From Bacillus_AB infantis_B (GTDB taxonomy: Bacteria; Bacillota; Bacilli; Bacillales; Cytobacillaceae), in NCBI RefSeq assembly GCF_008180445.1, contig NZ_VTER01000005.1, positions 1 through 64,000 of the forward strand: 64,000 nt of DNA. The letters run 5' to 3'. Below the pieces are notes generated by a model that saw nothing but the letters and a program-made list of their open reading frames with translations, did not search any database and was not told where the DNA came from. Positions 52,072-60,394 of the stretch are shown piece after piece. Each line of letters begins with the position of its first letter. Within the stretch, counting starts at the first letter, position 1. Both the position numbers and the translations under genes were made by a program.

Positions 52072-52201
52072 TTCATATTCCCCCGTTTTTCGATTGGATT
52101 GTGATCTGGCACTTGCATAAGGTAGTTCAGCTTAAGCAAGATTGGAGCTCTAAAGCTTTCAAGAAAATGGTCAAAGGTACTGGCCTGCCTCCTCACTTCC
52201 C

Positions 52202-52258
52202 AAAAAACTAAAGAGACCTCAAACAAACGGAATCATATTCTCCGTGTTTGAGGTCTCT
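52202..52258 (-). terminator. Leader terminator/antiterminator of the ugp-type operon
   Basis: On the minus strand AGAGACCTCAAACA pairs perfectly with TGTTTGAGGTCTCT (52212-52258), with an inner CGGA/TCCG stem, followed by TTTAGTTTTTT. It stands in the 274-base gap between glpP and the binding-protein gene, about 130 bases before the latter's start. In B. subtilis GlpP overcomes leader terminators of glp genes in the presence of glycerol-3-phosphate, so this is probably its target. The 52072-52201 remainder shows no gene. Confidence 0.8.
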
Positions 52259-52345
52259 CTGCATTGAACCTGTTTTCTATGTACTTGTCGATTATGATGT
52301 TACATCCCTTTTGCTAAGATAGTATTATGGAATTGTAAATTTTTA

Positions 52346-53020
52346 TTAAACAGGCATTCTCGCATTTTTGCGCCCGGCCCTGCTTAAATCTTCCTTCCAG
52401 ATCCCCGTATTGGAGGTCGTGACGGCCGCAGCCCCGCATGAGAGCGATTCTTCTGCATGCTCCCTTTCCGTCAGCAGCCCTCCCGTGATAACCGGCACCG
52501 GCAGCTTTTCCGAGAGTGATTGAATGATATGAGGAAGCCTTGAAGGCATGATTTCAATCATATCAGGGCCATCAGGTCCGCCCAGCTCCAGCACATGATC
52601 ATATACTTCCGAATCTATCATGAATACACGCTGGATGACCATCAGGCGCCGCTTCTTAGCTTTTGCCGCGAGTCCCGGCTTTGTGGTCACAATGCCGAGC
52701 GGCTTGACATAATCAGCGATGAAATCCAGCCCTTCACTGTTAAGGCTCAGGCCCCCGATCTTTTCTATATGGATAAAAACAGGCAGCCCCTCCTTCCTGA
52801 AAAGATCTGCATAATTCTTAACAGACATGATATTCCCGGTCATCAGGAAGACAGCGCTGATTCTGTCTTTATGCTTGATCGCTTTTTCAATTCCGCAAGG
52901 CTCTTTGACTGCCGCAATCTTCCTGCATGCTTCAAGCCGTTCCAGAAATTTCGCTTTCTCTGCCAATGCTGCCACCCATAACACTCCATTTCTTAAAAAG
53001 ATTCGCTGTCCGTGCTCCAA
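52346..53020 (-). CDS. glpP: Glycerol-3-phosphate-responsive antiterminator GlpP
   Basis: A 224-aa GlpP-family protein that binds glycerol-3-phosphate and leader RNA to prevent termination. Core family segments are visible: VFLMTGNIMSVKNYADLFR, VFIHIEKIGGLSLNSEGLDFI, LGIVTTKPGLAAKAK, DMIEIMPSRLPHII, PVITGGLLTEREHAEESLSCGA and the C-terminal AVTTSNTGIWKED. The start is TTG (53018-53020), with GGGG six bases upstream. Immediately downstream on the same strand is the terminator leader of the ugp-type operon, a strong hint at the target. There are no glpF/glpK/glpD genes in the window. Confidence 0.92.
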   Translation of the reverse strand: MEHGQRIFLRNGVLWVAALAEKAKFLERLEACRKIAAVKEPCGIEKAIKHKDRISAVFLMTGNIMSVKNYADLFRKEGLPVFIHIEKIGGLSLNSEGLDFIADYVKPLGIVTTKPGLAAKAKKRRLMVIQRVFMIDSEVYDHVLELGGPDGPDMIEIMPSRLPHIIQSLSEKLPVPVITGGLLTEREHAEESLSCGAAAVTTSNTGIWKEDLSRAGRKNARMPV

Positions 53021-53089
53021 TCCTTTCCCCTATTACAGTATCATAATCCTCTATGATAAAAAGGAACCGGGAGTCTCTTTAACCTGATT

Positions 53090-53118
53090 TTTACAATTCC
53101 CGTCATTTTTCTTAATAT
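53090..53118 (+). promoter_or_regulatory. Promoter of the metallophosphoesterase gene
   Basis: TTTACA (53090-53095), a 17-base spacer and TAATAT (53113-53118) form a plausible sigma-A promoter 55 bases before the start codon, in the gap divergent from glpP. Confidence 0.55.
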
Positions 53119-53172
53119 TCGGCCCTTACTGTTCTAAGTGAAAGGCAGTACATATGAAGGGAGAATAAAAAA

Positions 53173-54015
53173 ATGAAAATTGCAATGATTGGAGATCTGC
53201 ATTACCCGGCAATCAACGAAGAGGTTTTAGGACTCAAGGAAGCGCGTACAGCTTTCTATGAAACGTTCATGAATCACTTTCTGGATATCGAGGCTGATTT
53301 TCATGTTTCTATCGGTGACCTGACTAATTTCGGCCTTCCAAACGAGCTTGAGGAAATCTACAGCATCATCAGGCAAAAAGACCGGACCTTCTACCATGCA
53401 CTTGGCAATCACGATGTATATGCGATGACAAAGAAAGAAGTGCTCGCCATCACCGGTCAAAAACAATATCACTCTTTCGAAAATGAAAAAGCCGTTTTCG
53501 CCTTCCTTGATACGGCAAGGGAAATGAACTATGAAGACTGGGGCGGCTGGATGGACGATGAGCAGCTGCACTGGTTCGAGAGAGTAGTGGCAGCTTCCGG
53601 CTCCAAGCCGCTTCTTGTGTTTGCCCATCATCCTGTCTATAACACAACAACCCGCTCAGATGGAGACAAAGGCTCCATCCACCGGGATATTGACATGTGG
53701 AAAGTGCTGAGCCAGAAGAAAGGGCTTGGCGTTTATTTCAACGGACATACCCATGTTGATTCCATCGTGCAGCAAAACAACTGGACCTTTGTACAAAAAT
53801 CCGCCTGCCTTGACCAGCAGGCAGTCCGTGTCATCGAAATCGGCCAGGAAGAGATCTCCGTTTCCGCCATTGATCTGGATGATGATATCCTGGTCGAAAA
53901 AGCAGGATTCATCGCCGGAAACATCCCCCACTTCGGGCCAACCCCTGCTGCAAGAGGCACACAGGAACAGCGTGAGTGCCGCATTCCCCTCAATGCAGCT
54001 GCCTATCAGCTGTAA
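53173..54015 (+). CDS. Calcineurin-like metallophosphoesterase
   Basis: A 280-aa two-metal phosphoesterase of the CpdA/GpdQ-like group. Metal-binding motifs in order: GDLHYP (Asp, His), SIGDLTNFG (Asp), LGNHD (Asn, His), VFAHHPVY (His) and FNGHTHVD (His-x-His). There is no signal peptide. GpdQ-type members cleave glycerophosphodiesters, and CpdA-type members cleave cyclic nucleotides; the position next to glpP and the glycerol-phosphate operon makes the first tempting, but this is inference. GGGAG lies nine bases before the ATG. Confidence 0.88.
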   Translation: MKIAMIGDLHYPAINEEVLGLKEARTAFYETFMNHFLDIEADFHVSIGDLTNFGLPNELEEIYSIIRQKDRTFYHALGNHDVYAMTKKEVLAITGQKQYHSFENEKAVFAFLDTAREMNYEDWGGWMDDEQLHWFERVVAASGSKPLLVFAHHPVYNTTTRSDGDKGSIHRDIDMWKVLSQKKGLGVYFNGHTHVDSIVQQNNWTFVQKSACLDQQAVRVIEIGQEEISVSAIDLDDDILVEKAGFIAGNIPHFGPTPAARGTQEQRECRIPLNAAAYQL

Positions 54016-54027
54016 AATCAATGGAAG

Positions 54028-54061
54028 ATAGACATGGCTGTGTGCTGTGTCTATTTTTTTT
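54028..54061 (+). terminator. Terminator of the metallophosphoesterase gene
   Basis: ATAGACA (54028-54034) and TGTCTAT (54048-54054) flank a 13-base loop and are followed by eight T residues. Confidence 0.85.
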
Positions 54062-54141
54062 TGCCGGCGGAGAGGCGGTTTTTGCCGGCGGGATACTGGT
54101 TATGCATGTGCTGCCGGGTTTTTGGCCAGCATTCCGGAAGG

Positions 54142-54255
54142 TCGCAAATATATCCTGGGACTCGCAAATAAATCTGGAAAGTCGCTAATATATTCTGGGA
54201 ATCGCAAATAAATCTGGAAAGTCGCTAATATATCTTCAAAGCCGCAAATAAAGCC
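54142..54255. repeat. 20-bp tandem repeat, about 5.7 units in alternating pairs
   Basis: Units of 20 bases begin at 54142, 54162, 54182, 54202, 54222 and 54242, each with the core TCGCAAATA or TCGCTAATA. Odd units end TCCTGGGA-like and even units end AATCTGGAAAG, so the true period is 40 bases; the units at 54162 and 54202 are identical. The flanks (54062-54141, 54256-54521) hold a TTTGCCGGCGG direct repeat and a CTCAATC/GATTGAG inverted repeat near 54351, and no gene. Confidence 0.85.
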
Positions 54256-54521
54256 TTAGCCTTCACACCCTGCTGAGCGCCAGCCCCTCGAGCCTGCCAA
54301 CGCCCTGCTCTTTTCTAGGTCCCAAGTCTTAGTCAAAATATGTCTGAGGCTCAATCCGTTTTGTGCTGATTGAGTTTATGATTGAAACCAGAAACATATG
54401 GGATTTACTCCTTTAACAAGAAAATTTTACTAATTTATGTATTATTTTCTGCATCTGCTCTGTATGATTGATCCTTGGGAGCAAAAATCCATATTTTCAT
54501 TTCACTAAAAGGAGAGTATTT

Positions 54522-57500
54522 ATGAAACTGATCAAATTTATCGTTGAAAGAAAGATCCTGGTTGGACTTGTGGCGGTCCTGGTCCTGCTGACCGGGAGCT
54601 ATGCAGTTCTTGAGCTTGATAAAGAGCTTATGCCTGTCATGAAAATGGATGGCGGCTATGCGGAGATCAACGCAGGAGAAATGCCTGCTATAGAAATCGA
54701 GCGATCGATTACCACTCCGCTCGAGCAGCAATTAAAAGGGCTCGACGGGGTTGAAGATGTAATGTCCACTACAATTGCCGGAAGAAGCTCCATCCAAATG
54801 GCCTTTGAGCAGGGCCGGGGTGACGAGGTTTTCAAAGAAGCGGAATCTGTCATCAATTCCTCCACTGCCGGGATATCTGCTGTAAAGGAAGTAGAGATGG
54901 GGCAATACGGCGCAAGCCAAAGCTATGAATTTTTCCTGGATCTGTCGAACGGCAACCTTGAGGATATAACCAGATTTGCAAAGGAAACATTGGAGCCGCG
55001 GCTTGAAGCTCTGCCTGAAGTAAGGGATGTATCGCTTTCCGGCATGGAAGAGGATGAAGTAAATATTCTCTTAAACCGGGAAGAAATGCTAAAAAAAGGA
55101 CTGGATGCTGCTGGGGTGATGGCCGCCATCCAGCAGGTGAACAGCGAAGCGACACTCGGCCAGCTCAAGCTTGAAAAGGATTCCCCTTCTGTCCGCTGGA
55201 ATACAAAGCCGGGTTCGGAAGATGACATAAGAAATATCGAAATTGCTTCCCCTGCAGGCTTTATCAAGCTTAGTGACATTGCTGATATTACAGTGGCTCC
55301 GCAGGAAAGTTCCTCTTTTGTCTGGAAAAATGGCACGAAGAATCTTGTGTTTGTACAGATTGGCCGGGTTTCTGATGCAACACAGATCGAAATGGCTGAT
55401 GCTGTCCGTGGGGAAATTGAAAAAATCCGCGAAGAAGGGCTGATTAAGGGGTTCGAATTGAATGAGATGGTTGCGCAGGCTGACTATGTACAAGAATCCA
55501 TTGACGGTGTCGCGTCCAACATCCTCATTGGAGGCATCATTGCTGTAGTGATTCTCCTGTTATTCCTGAGGAACTTGAGGGCCACTCTCATTGTCGGAAT
55601 CTCTATCCCGACATCCGTACTTCTGACTTTCGCCTCTATGTGGGTGTTCGGATACAGCCTCAATATGCTGACACTCATTGGGCTGGGGTTGGGAATCGGC
55701 ATGATGGTTGACTCCTCTATCGTCATCCTTGAATCCATCTATCGCAAAAAAGAACAGGGGCTGGCCCGTCTTGAGGCCGTCTTGGAAGGAACGAAAGAGG
55801 TATCGGCAGCCGTTATCGCAAGTATGCTCACAACCATCGTCGTATTTTTGCCGATCGGGCTGCTTGGCGGAGAAATGGGCCAATTTATGATCATTCTGTC
55901 CGCCGTTGTTGCAATCACACTGATCAGTTCAGTACTGGTTTCATTCACAGTCATCCCTTCCCTGTCTGAGAAATTCTTAAAGATTTCAAGCAAAAAGAAA
56001 GCCCGCAGGGAAGGGCCGCTGCTCCGTTTTTACAGCAGGGTGATTTCCTGGACTGTAAAGAAAAAGCGCCACAGTTTTGCAGTGATTGCAGCCTTTTTCC
56101 TCATGTTTGCAGGCTCGCTGCTGCTTATTCCAAAAATACCGATGACAATCATGCCGGATGTGTTCAACCGCTATTCCGAGCTGATGGTTGATTTGGAGAC
56201 CGGAGTATCCATCAAGGAAAAAGAAGCGGTTGCCGCAAAAATGAATGAAAGCTTGAGCAAAATCAAAGATGTAGAATCCAATTATGTCATGGACAGCGGC
56301 GGTATGATGTACACCATCATCAATATGACCAAAGGGGATGATATTACAAAATCCCAGAAAGAGGTCAACGAGGAAATCATGAAGGCGCTGCGCGAGCTTG
56401 AGGATACCCAGCCAATTGAAAGCGTCCAGAGTGCGATGTCAGGCGGCGGCGGCTATCCTGTGCAAATTAATTTGAAGGGCGAAAGCTTTGAAGAACTGGA
56501 GACTGTTTCCGATTCTTTTGTAAAGGAACTTGGGAAAATAGATGGAATCGTCGCTATTACTTCTTCTATGAAACGCACATCACCTGAAGAGATCGTAGAA
56601 TTAAAGGAAGACGAAATTGAAAAAGCCGGACTGTCCGGACTGCAGGTCAAGCAATTCATTGAACAGTCCTTTATGGAAATGCCGCTTGGCGAGGTTTCAC
56701 TCAATGAAGAATCTGTTCCCCTCTCTTTAGGATGGAGCGAAAAGACGGCAACTAAAGAGGCGCTCATGAAGCTCTCCATCCCGGCTGCCGGCGGAGAAAA
56801 GAAGCTGTCAGAGCTGATCAGCCTAAGGAAAATCGATGCGCCGAATGAAATCTCCCATAAAGATGGTGAAAGATTCATATCGATTTCGGCTGATATTGAA
56901 GACAGGGATCTTGGCAGCATCAACCGTGATGTACAGAAACTGATCGAGGAATTTGACGCCCCGGCAGGCTACACTTTATCTGCAGCCGGAGACCTGGAGC
57001 AGCAGCAGGAACTGATCAAGGATATGGTCTTCATCCTTGCCATCAGCATTTTTCTTGTGTACCTTGTCATGGCAGTCCAATTCAATCACCTGGTTCAGCC
57101 GGTCATCGTCATGTCAGTCATCCCGATGACAATCGTCGGCGTAATCCTCGGGCTCTTCCTGACCCAGCGCGAGCTGAGCGTCATGTCGGCAATGGGAATC
57201 GTCATGCTGATCGGCATCGTGCTGAACAATGCCATCCTGCTGCTGGACCGGACCAACCAGCTGCGCAAAGAAGGAGCTGCAATCACTGATGCACTCATCC
57301 AGGCCGGAAAGGACCGGATCCGCCCGATCTTTATGACGACCCTGACAACAGCCGGCGGAATGCTGCCGCTGGCCCTTGCTTCCGGCACATCCGGAAACTA
57401 TCAGGCGCCAATGGCAACAGTCCTCATCTCCGGGCTGATGTTCGCTACCTTTATAACACTTCTGCTGATTCCGGCTGTGTACCGCTTATTCAGCCGCTCT

Positions 57501-57551
57501 CCTAAGAAGACGGAGGAGCAGCCGGAGCCTGTGATGGAGAATGCAAGCTGA
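54522..57551 (+). CDS. RND-family efflux protein, SwrC/AcrB type
   Basis: A 1009-aa RND transporter with the usual duplicated layout: helix 1 near residues 10-28, a large extracytoplasmic domain (about 40-330), helices 2-6 (about 335-500), helix 7 near 530, a second large domain (about 550-830) and helices 8-12 (840-990). Typical signatures: PMTIVGVILGLFLT and GIVLNNAILLLDR. In Bacillus the single AcrB-type protein SwrC exports surfactin and other amphiphiles. No membrane-fusion partner is adjacent, as expected for Gram-positives. AAAGGAG lies seven bases before the ATG. It is slightly shorter than B. subtilis SwrC. Confidence 0.93.
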   Translation: MKLIKFIVERKILVGLVAVLVLLTGSYAVLELDKELMPVMKMDGGYAEINAGEMPAIEIERSITTPLEQQLKGLDGVEDVMSTTIAGRSSIQMAFEQGRGDEVFKEAESVINSSTAGISAVKEVEMGQYGASQSYEFFLDLSNGNLEDITRFAKETLEPRLEALPEVRDVSLSGMEEDEVNILLNREEMLKKGLDAAGVMAAIQQVNSEATLGQLKLEKDSPSVRWNTKPGSEDDIRNIEIASPAGFIKLSDIADITVAPQESSSFVWKNGTKNLVFVQIGRVSDATQIEMADAVRGEIEKIREEGLIKGFELNEMVAQADYVQESIDGVASNILIGGIIAVVILLLFLRNLRATLIVGISIPTSVLLTFASMWVFGYSLNMLTLIGLGLGIGMMVDSSIVILESIYRKKEQGLARLEAVLEGTKEVSAAVIASMLTTIVVFLPIGLLGGEMGQFMIILSAVVAITLISSVLVSFTVIPSLSEKFLKISSKKKARREGPLLRFYSRVISWTVKKKRHSFAVIAAFFLMFAGSLLLIPKIPMTIMPDVFNRYSELMVDLETGVSIKEKEAVAAKMNESLSKIKDVESNYVMDSGGMMYTIINMTKGDDITKSQKEVNEEIMKALRELEDTQPIESVQSAMSGGGGYPVQINLKGESFEELETVSDSFVKELGKIDGIVAITSSMKRTSPEEIVELKEDEIEKAGLSGLQVKQFIEQSFMEMPLGEVSLNEESVPLSLGWSEKTATKEALMKLSIPAAGGEKKLSELISLRKIDAPNEISHKDGERFISISADIEDRDLGSINRDVQKLIEEFDAPAGYTLSAAGDLEQQQELIKDMVFILAISIFLVYLVMAVQFNHLVQPVIVMSVIPMTIVGVILGLFLTQRELSVMSAMGIVMLIGIVLNNAILLLDRTNQLRKEGAAITDALIQAGKDRIRPIFMTTLTTAGGMLPLALASGTSGNYQAPMATVLISGLMFATFITLLLIPAVYRLFSRSPKKTEEQPEPVMENAS

Positions 57552-57559
57552 TGAGAGAG

Positions 57560-57589
57560 GCCCCGCTTTTGGCGGGGCTTTCTTTTTTT
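57560..57589 (+). terminator. Terminator of the RND gene
   Basis: GCCCCGC (57560-57566) and GCGGGGC (57572-57578) form a 7-bp GC stem followed by TTTCTTTTTTT. Confidence 0.95.
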
Positions 57590-57626
57590 GTTGAATAGTG
57601 CTTTTCTTGAACGTTTAGTTCTTTAA

Positions 57627-57663
57627 AAAAACAGACAGAGAAAGATTCCCCTGTCTGTTTTTT
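57627..57663 (-). terminator. Terminator of the MFS gene
   Basis: AAAACAGACAG and CTGTCTGTTTT form an 11-bp stem with further A:T pairs outside; the minus strand continues in T residues. It touches the MFS stop codon and lies tail to tail with the RND terminator. Confidence 0.85.
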
Positions 57664-58892
57664 CACAATGCTTTCGCTCTTTCTTCCTCCGAAAAATACT
57701 GGTTCATCCCAGGCTTCAAAGCCAGCCAGATGACATAGAAGGAAAGCAGCAGGTTTGCCCCGGCAAGGACGATCGTTGAATAGCGCAGCGGAATGATATC
57801 GCCGATGATCCCGATGCCGAGCAGGAAAATGATTTGGGCAATGCTTTGAAAGACGCTCAGCACACTTGTCATCCTCCCCATGATGGAGATGGGGATATTA
57901 TTCTGGTAAAACGTCTGAAAGCCCGCGCTCATAAAGGCATTAAAAAAGCCAAGGAGCAAAAATCCTGCAGTGACCATCGCAAATGAATAGGATAAAGCAT
58001 AGATCATATATCCTGCTGAGACCATGAGCATCCCGATGGCCATGAGCTGCTTGATGCTTAAAAGCTTGGAAATGACGGTAATAAACAAGGCACCAAGTGC
58101 AAAGCCGATCCCCGTAATGCTGACCAGGAAGCTGTAGTCAGCCTGGGACAGCCCGACTGTATCCTGGATGAACACAACCTCCTGCGAATCGAGGGCAAGG
58201 GAGAAAAGGCCAAATGCAAGAAAGCTTGCGTAGACAGCGAAAACAAAGGATTCTTTCTTGCTGAAGTTGATTACTTCACGCCAGTCTTCCTTTAGGTGCT
58301 CGAACGCGTTCCTCTTTTCAGGCAAAGGTGCATCCCTATCTGCATCAGGAAGAAACATGATGATGAGGGCCGAAACAAGAAATGAGAGGCTGTTCAAGTA
58401 GATGCTCGTGTCAATGGTTCCGACGAGGAACAGTGCACCGGCAATGGAAGGGCCGACAATGAAGGCCCCGGATGAGACAAGGCTGCTGATCCCGTTGAAC
58501 CGCTTCCGGCTAGCTGCTGGTACCAGCATGGCTATATATGTAGTGGATGCCGGAGCAAAAAATGCCTTTGCAAGACTGATGACAAACAAGCATACATAAA
58601 TCAGTTCCACACTGCCAAGCAGCGGGATAACCGCGACACCGGCAGCCCGGATGATATCCGTAACGATCATCAGCTTCTTTTTATTGCTCCGGTCAACAAG
58701 CCCTCCGCTCCAGGAATTCATCAGCACCGCTGTAACCGGCCCGATGATCCACAAGCCTGCGACCGCTGCAGCCGAGCCGGTCATATCAAAAACAAGCAGA
58801 TTGATAGCTATCAGATAAATAAAATCACCCAGCCTGGAAATGCCGATGCCAGTCAGGAGAAGCGAAGCAAGCTTCCAATTGAATTGAGTCAT
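57663..58892 (-). CDS. MFS transporter
   Basis: A 409-aa major facilitator with about 12 hydrophobic helices, of the MFS_3/enterobactin-exporter-like type, which includes macrolide and drug efflux proteins. The loop between helices 2 and 3 reads SWSGGLVDRSNKKKLMIV, the usual motif A position. The start MTQFNWKLASL at 58892 has AAAGGTG upstream; the open frame continues upstream into low-complexity repeat sequence with ambiguous bases and is not believed. Substrate unknown. Confidence 0.9.
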   Translation of the reverse strand: MTQFNWKLASLLLTGIGISRLGDFIYLIAINLLVFDMTGSAAAVAGLWIIGPVTAVLMNSWSGGLVDRSNKKKLMIVTDIIRAAGVAVIPLLGSVELIYVCLFVISLAKAFFAPASTTYIAMLVPAASRKRFNGISSLVSSGAFIVGPSIAGALFLVGTIDTSIYLNSLSFLVSALIIMFLPDADRDAPLPEKRNAFEHLKEDWREVINFSKKESFVFAVYASFLAFGLFSLALDSQEVVFIQDTVGLSQADYSFLVSITGIGFALGALFITVISKLLSIKQLMAIGMLMVSAGYMIYALSYSFAMVTAGFLLLGFFNAFMSAGFQTFYQNNIPISIMGRMTSVLSVFQSIAQIIFLLGIGIIGDIIPLRYSTIVLAGANLLLSFYVIWLALKPGMNQYFSEEERAKAL

Positions 58893-58990
58893 AGATTCAC
58901 CTTTTTTGTAGGAATAGTCAATCAATTCATTATAGCATTCGAGACCTTTTTTTTCCTCTTGGGAAGATGTTACAAACTGCCAAACTCGTA

Positions 58991-59021
58991 TAAAAAGAGG
59001 AAGGCATCGCCCTCCTCTTTT
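58991..59021 (-). terminator. Terminator-like hairpin between repeat array and MFS gene
   Basis: On the minus strand AAAAGAGG, a 13-base loop and CCTCTTTTT form an 8-bp stem with a T tail. It would stop minus-strand transcripts coming out of the 52-bp hairpin array before the MFS gene. Confidence 0.6.
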
Positions 59022-59022
59022 G

Positions 59023-59534
59023 CTGGAACCACTATTTTNGNTTTTCNTNGAAATAGNGGTTCTACCTTCTCTCGCTGGAACCACTATTTTCCGTTTTCGC
59101 AGAAATAGTGGTTCTACCTCCTCTCGCTGGAACCGCTATTTTCCGTTTTCGCAGAAATAGTGGTTCTACCTCCTCTCGCTGGGACCACTATTCTCCGTTT
59201 TCGCAGAAATAGTGGTTCTACCTCTTCTCGCTGGAACCACTATTTTCGCTTTTCATAGAAATAGTGGTTCTACCTTCTCTCGCTGGAACCACTATTTTCG
59301 TTTTCGCAGAAATAGTGGTTCTACCTCCTCTTGCTGGAACCACTATTTTCCGTTTTCGCAGAAATAGTGGTTCTACCTCTTCTCTCTGGAACCACTATTT
59401 TCGATTTTCATAGAAATAGTGGTTCTACCTTCTCTCGCTGGAACCACTATTTTCCGTTTTCGCAGAAATAGTGGTTCTACCTNCTCTCGCTGGAACCNCT
59501 ATTTTCGCTTTCCATAGAAATAGTGGTTCCAGCC
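59023..59534. repeat. Array of ten 52-bp hairpin units
   Basis: Units start at 59023, 59075, 59127, 59179, 59231, 59283, 59334, 59386, 59438 and 59490 (one unit is 51 bases). Each is CTGGAACCACTATTTT, a loop of about 12 bases, AGAAATAGTGGTTC and a pyrimidine-rich linker. The arms GAACCACTATTT and AAATAGTGGTTC pair perfectly over 12 bp in most copies. Two loop classes occur, one with CCG...GCAG and one with CG(C/A)...ATAG, and each tends to be followed by its own linker. A degraded eleventh half-copy ends near 59583. Several ambiguous bases fall in copies 1, 9 and 10. There are no spacers. Confidence 0.95.
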
Positions 59535-59594
59535 TCTGAATCTACTTTTTCTCTACTTCAGATATTATGGTCCCAGCTCCACTTCAATTTCCCA

Positions 59595-60371
59595 TTACCC
59601 TTCTGATACAGCCTCTTCCTTCGGCTTCGAAAAGAACCAGCCGCCAACTGCAATTAATATAAGCACGATATAGAACGTGATTTTCCATTCAGAAGATTTG
59701 GCAAAGCCTTCTGCCAGTACCCCAAGCGCCGGATGTGAGAGTGTGTACACAGATAGCTTCACGCCTACCCAGCCGACAATCAAAAATGCTGTAACTTCGA
59801 GGCCAGGCCTTGAATGCAGCAGTCCGACAAACAGATTTGCTGCAAAGCGCATGATGATCAGCCCGATGAAGCCTCCGGCAAAGATGACAAGGAATTTTCC
59901 TCCGTCAAGTCCCCCGATATTCGGAAGCCCTGAATCCGGCAATGCTATCGCCAAAGCAACAGCAGCAAGGATTGAATCGACAGCAAAGGCGATATCAGCC
60001 AGTTCTACCTTAAGAACAGTTACCCAAAAGCCTGATTTCTTCTTTTCTTCTCCCTCTTCCTCCTCCTTCGCGCCGAATTTTCTGGCGGCAAGCTTGCGGA
60101 CAATGTGGTTGATACAGATGAATAACAGATACAGCGCGCCAATCGCTTGAACCTGCCAAACGTCGACCAGGAATGAGATGACGAATAATGAGCCGAATCT
60201 GAAGACAAAAGCTCCTGCCAGACCGTAGAATAATGCCTTTTTCCGCTCCTCTTCAGGCAGATGCTTGACCATGATGGCCAGTACGAGCGCATTATCTGCT
60301 GCTAAAAGTCCTTCTATGGCTACCAGGAGCAGCAGCACCCAGCCATATTCCATTAATAATGCAAAATCCAT
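59595..60371 (-). CDS. TerC/YceF-family Mn2+ exporter-like membrane protein
   Basis: A 258-aa membrane protein of the TerC family with seven or eight helices. The conserved acidic helix residues are seen in AIEGLLAADNALVLAIMVK and VELADIAFAVDSILAA, the two family signatures. B. subtilis relatives (MeeF/YceF and MeeY/YkoY) export Mn2+ and load exoenzymes with it. The upstream yybP-ykoY riboswitch supports the same role here. A charged loop (KEEEEGEEKKK) lies between helices 3 and 4. AGGAGG precedes the ATG. It is the last gene of the three-gene unit, followed by the 52-bp hairpin array without an obvious terminator. Confidence 0.93.
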   Translation of the reverse strand: MDFALLMEYGWVLLLLVAIEGLLAADNALVLAIMVKHLPEEERKKALFYGLAGAFVFRFGSLFVISFLVDVWQVQAIGALYLLFICINHIVRKLAARKFGAKEEEEGEEKKKSGFWVTVLKVELADIAFAVDSILAAVALAIALPDSGLPNIGGLDGGKFLVIFAGGFIGLIIMRFAANLFVGLLHSRPGLEVTAFLIVGWVGVKLSVYTLSHPALGVLAEGFAKSSEWKITFYIVLILIAVGGWFFSKPKEEAVSEG

Positions 60372-60394
60372 TTTTTGTGCCTCCTATTAATCTA

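Noticed and set aside
58893..59084. N-terminal extension of the MFS protein
   Set aside because: It would be translated from the hairpin array with ambiguous bases and has no binding site; MTQFNWKLAS is well supported.
59023..59534. CRISPR array interpretation of the 52-bp repeats
   Set aside because: The repeats abut with no unique spacers, and the whole unit including the linker is repeated; no cas genes are near.
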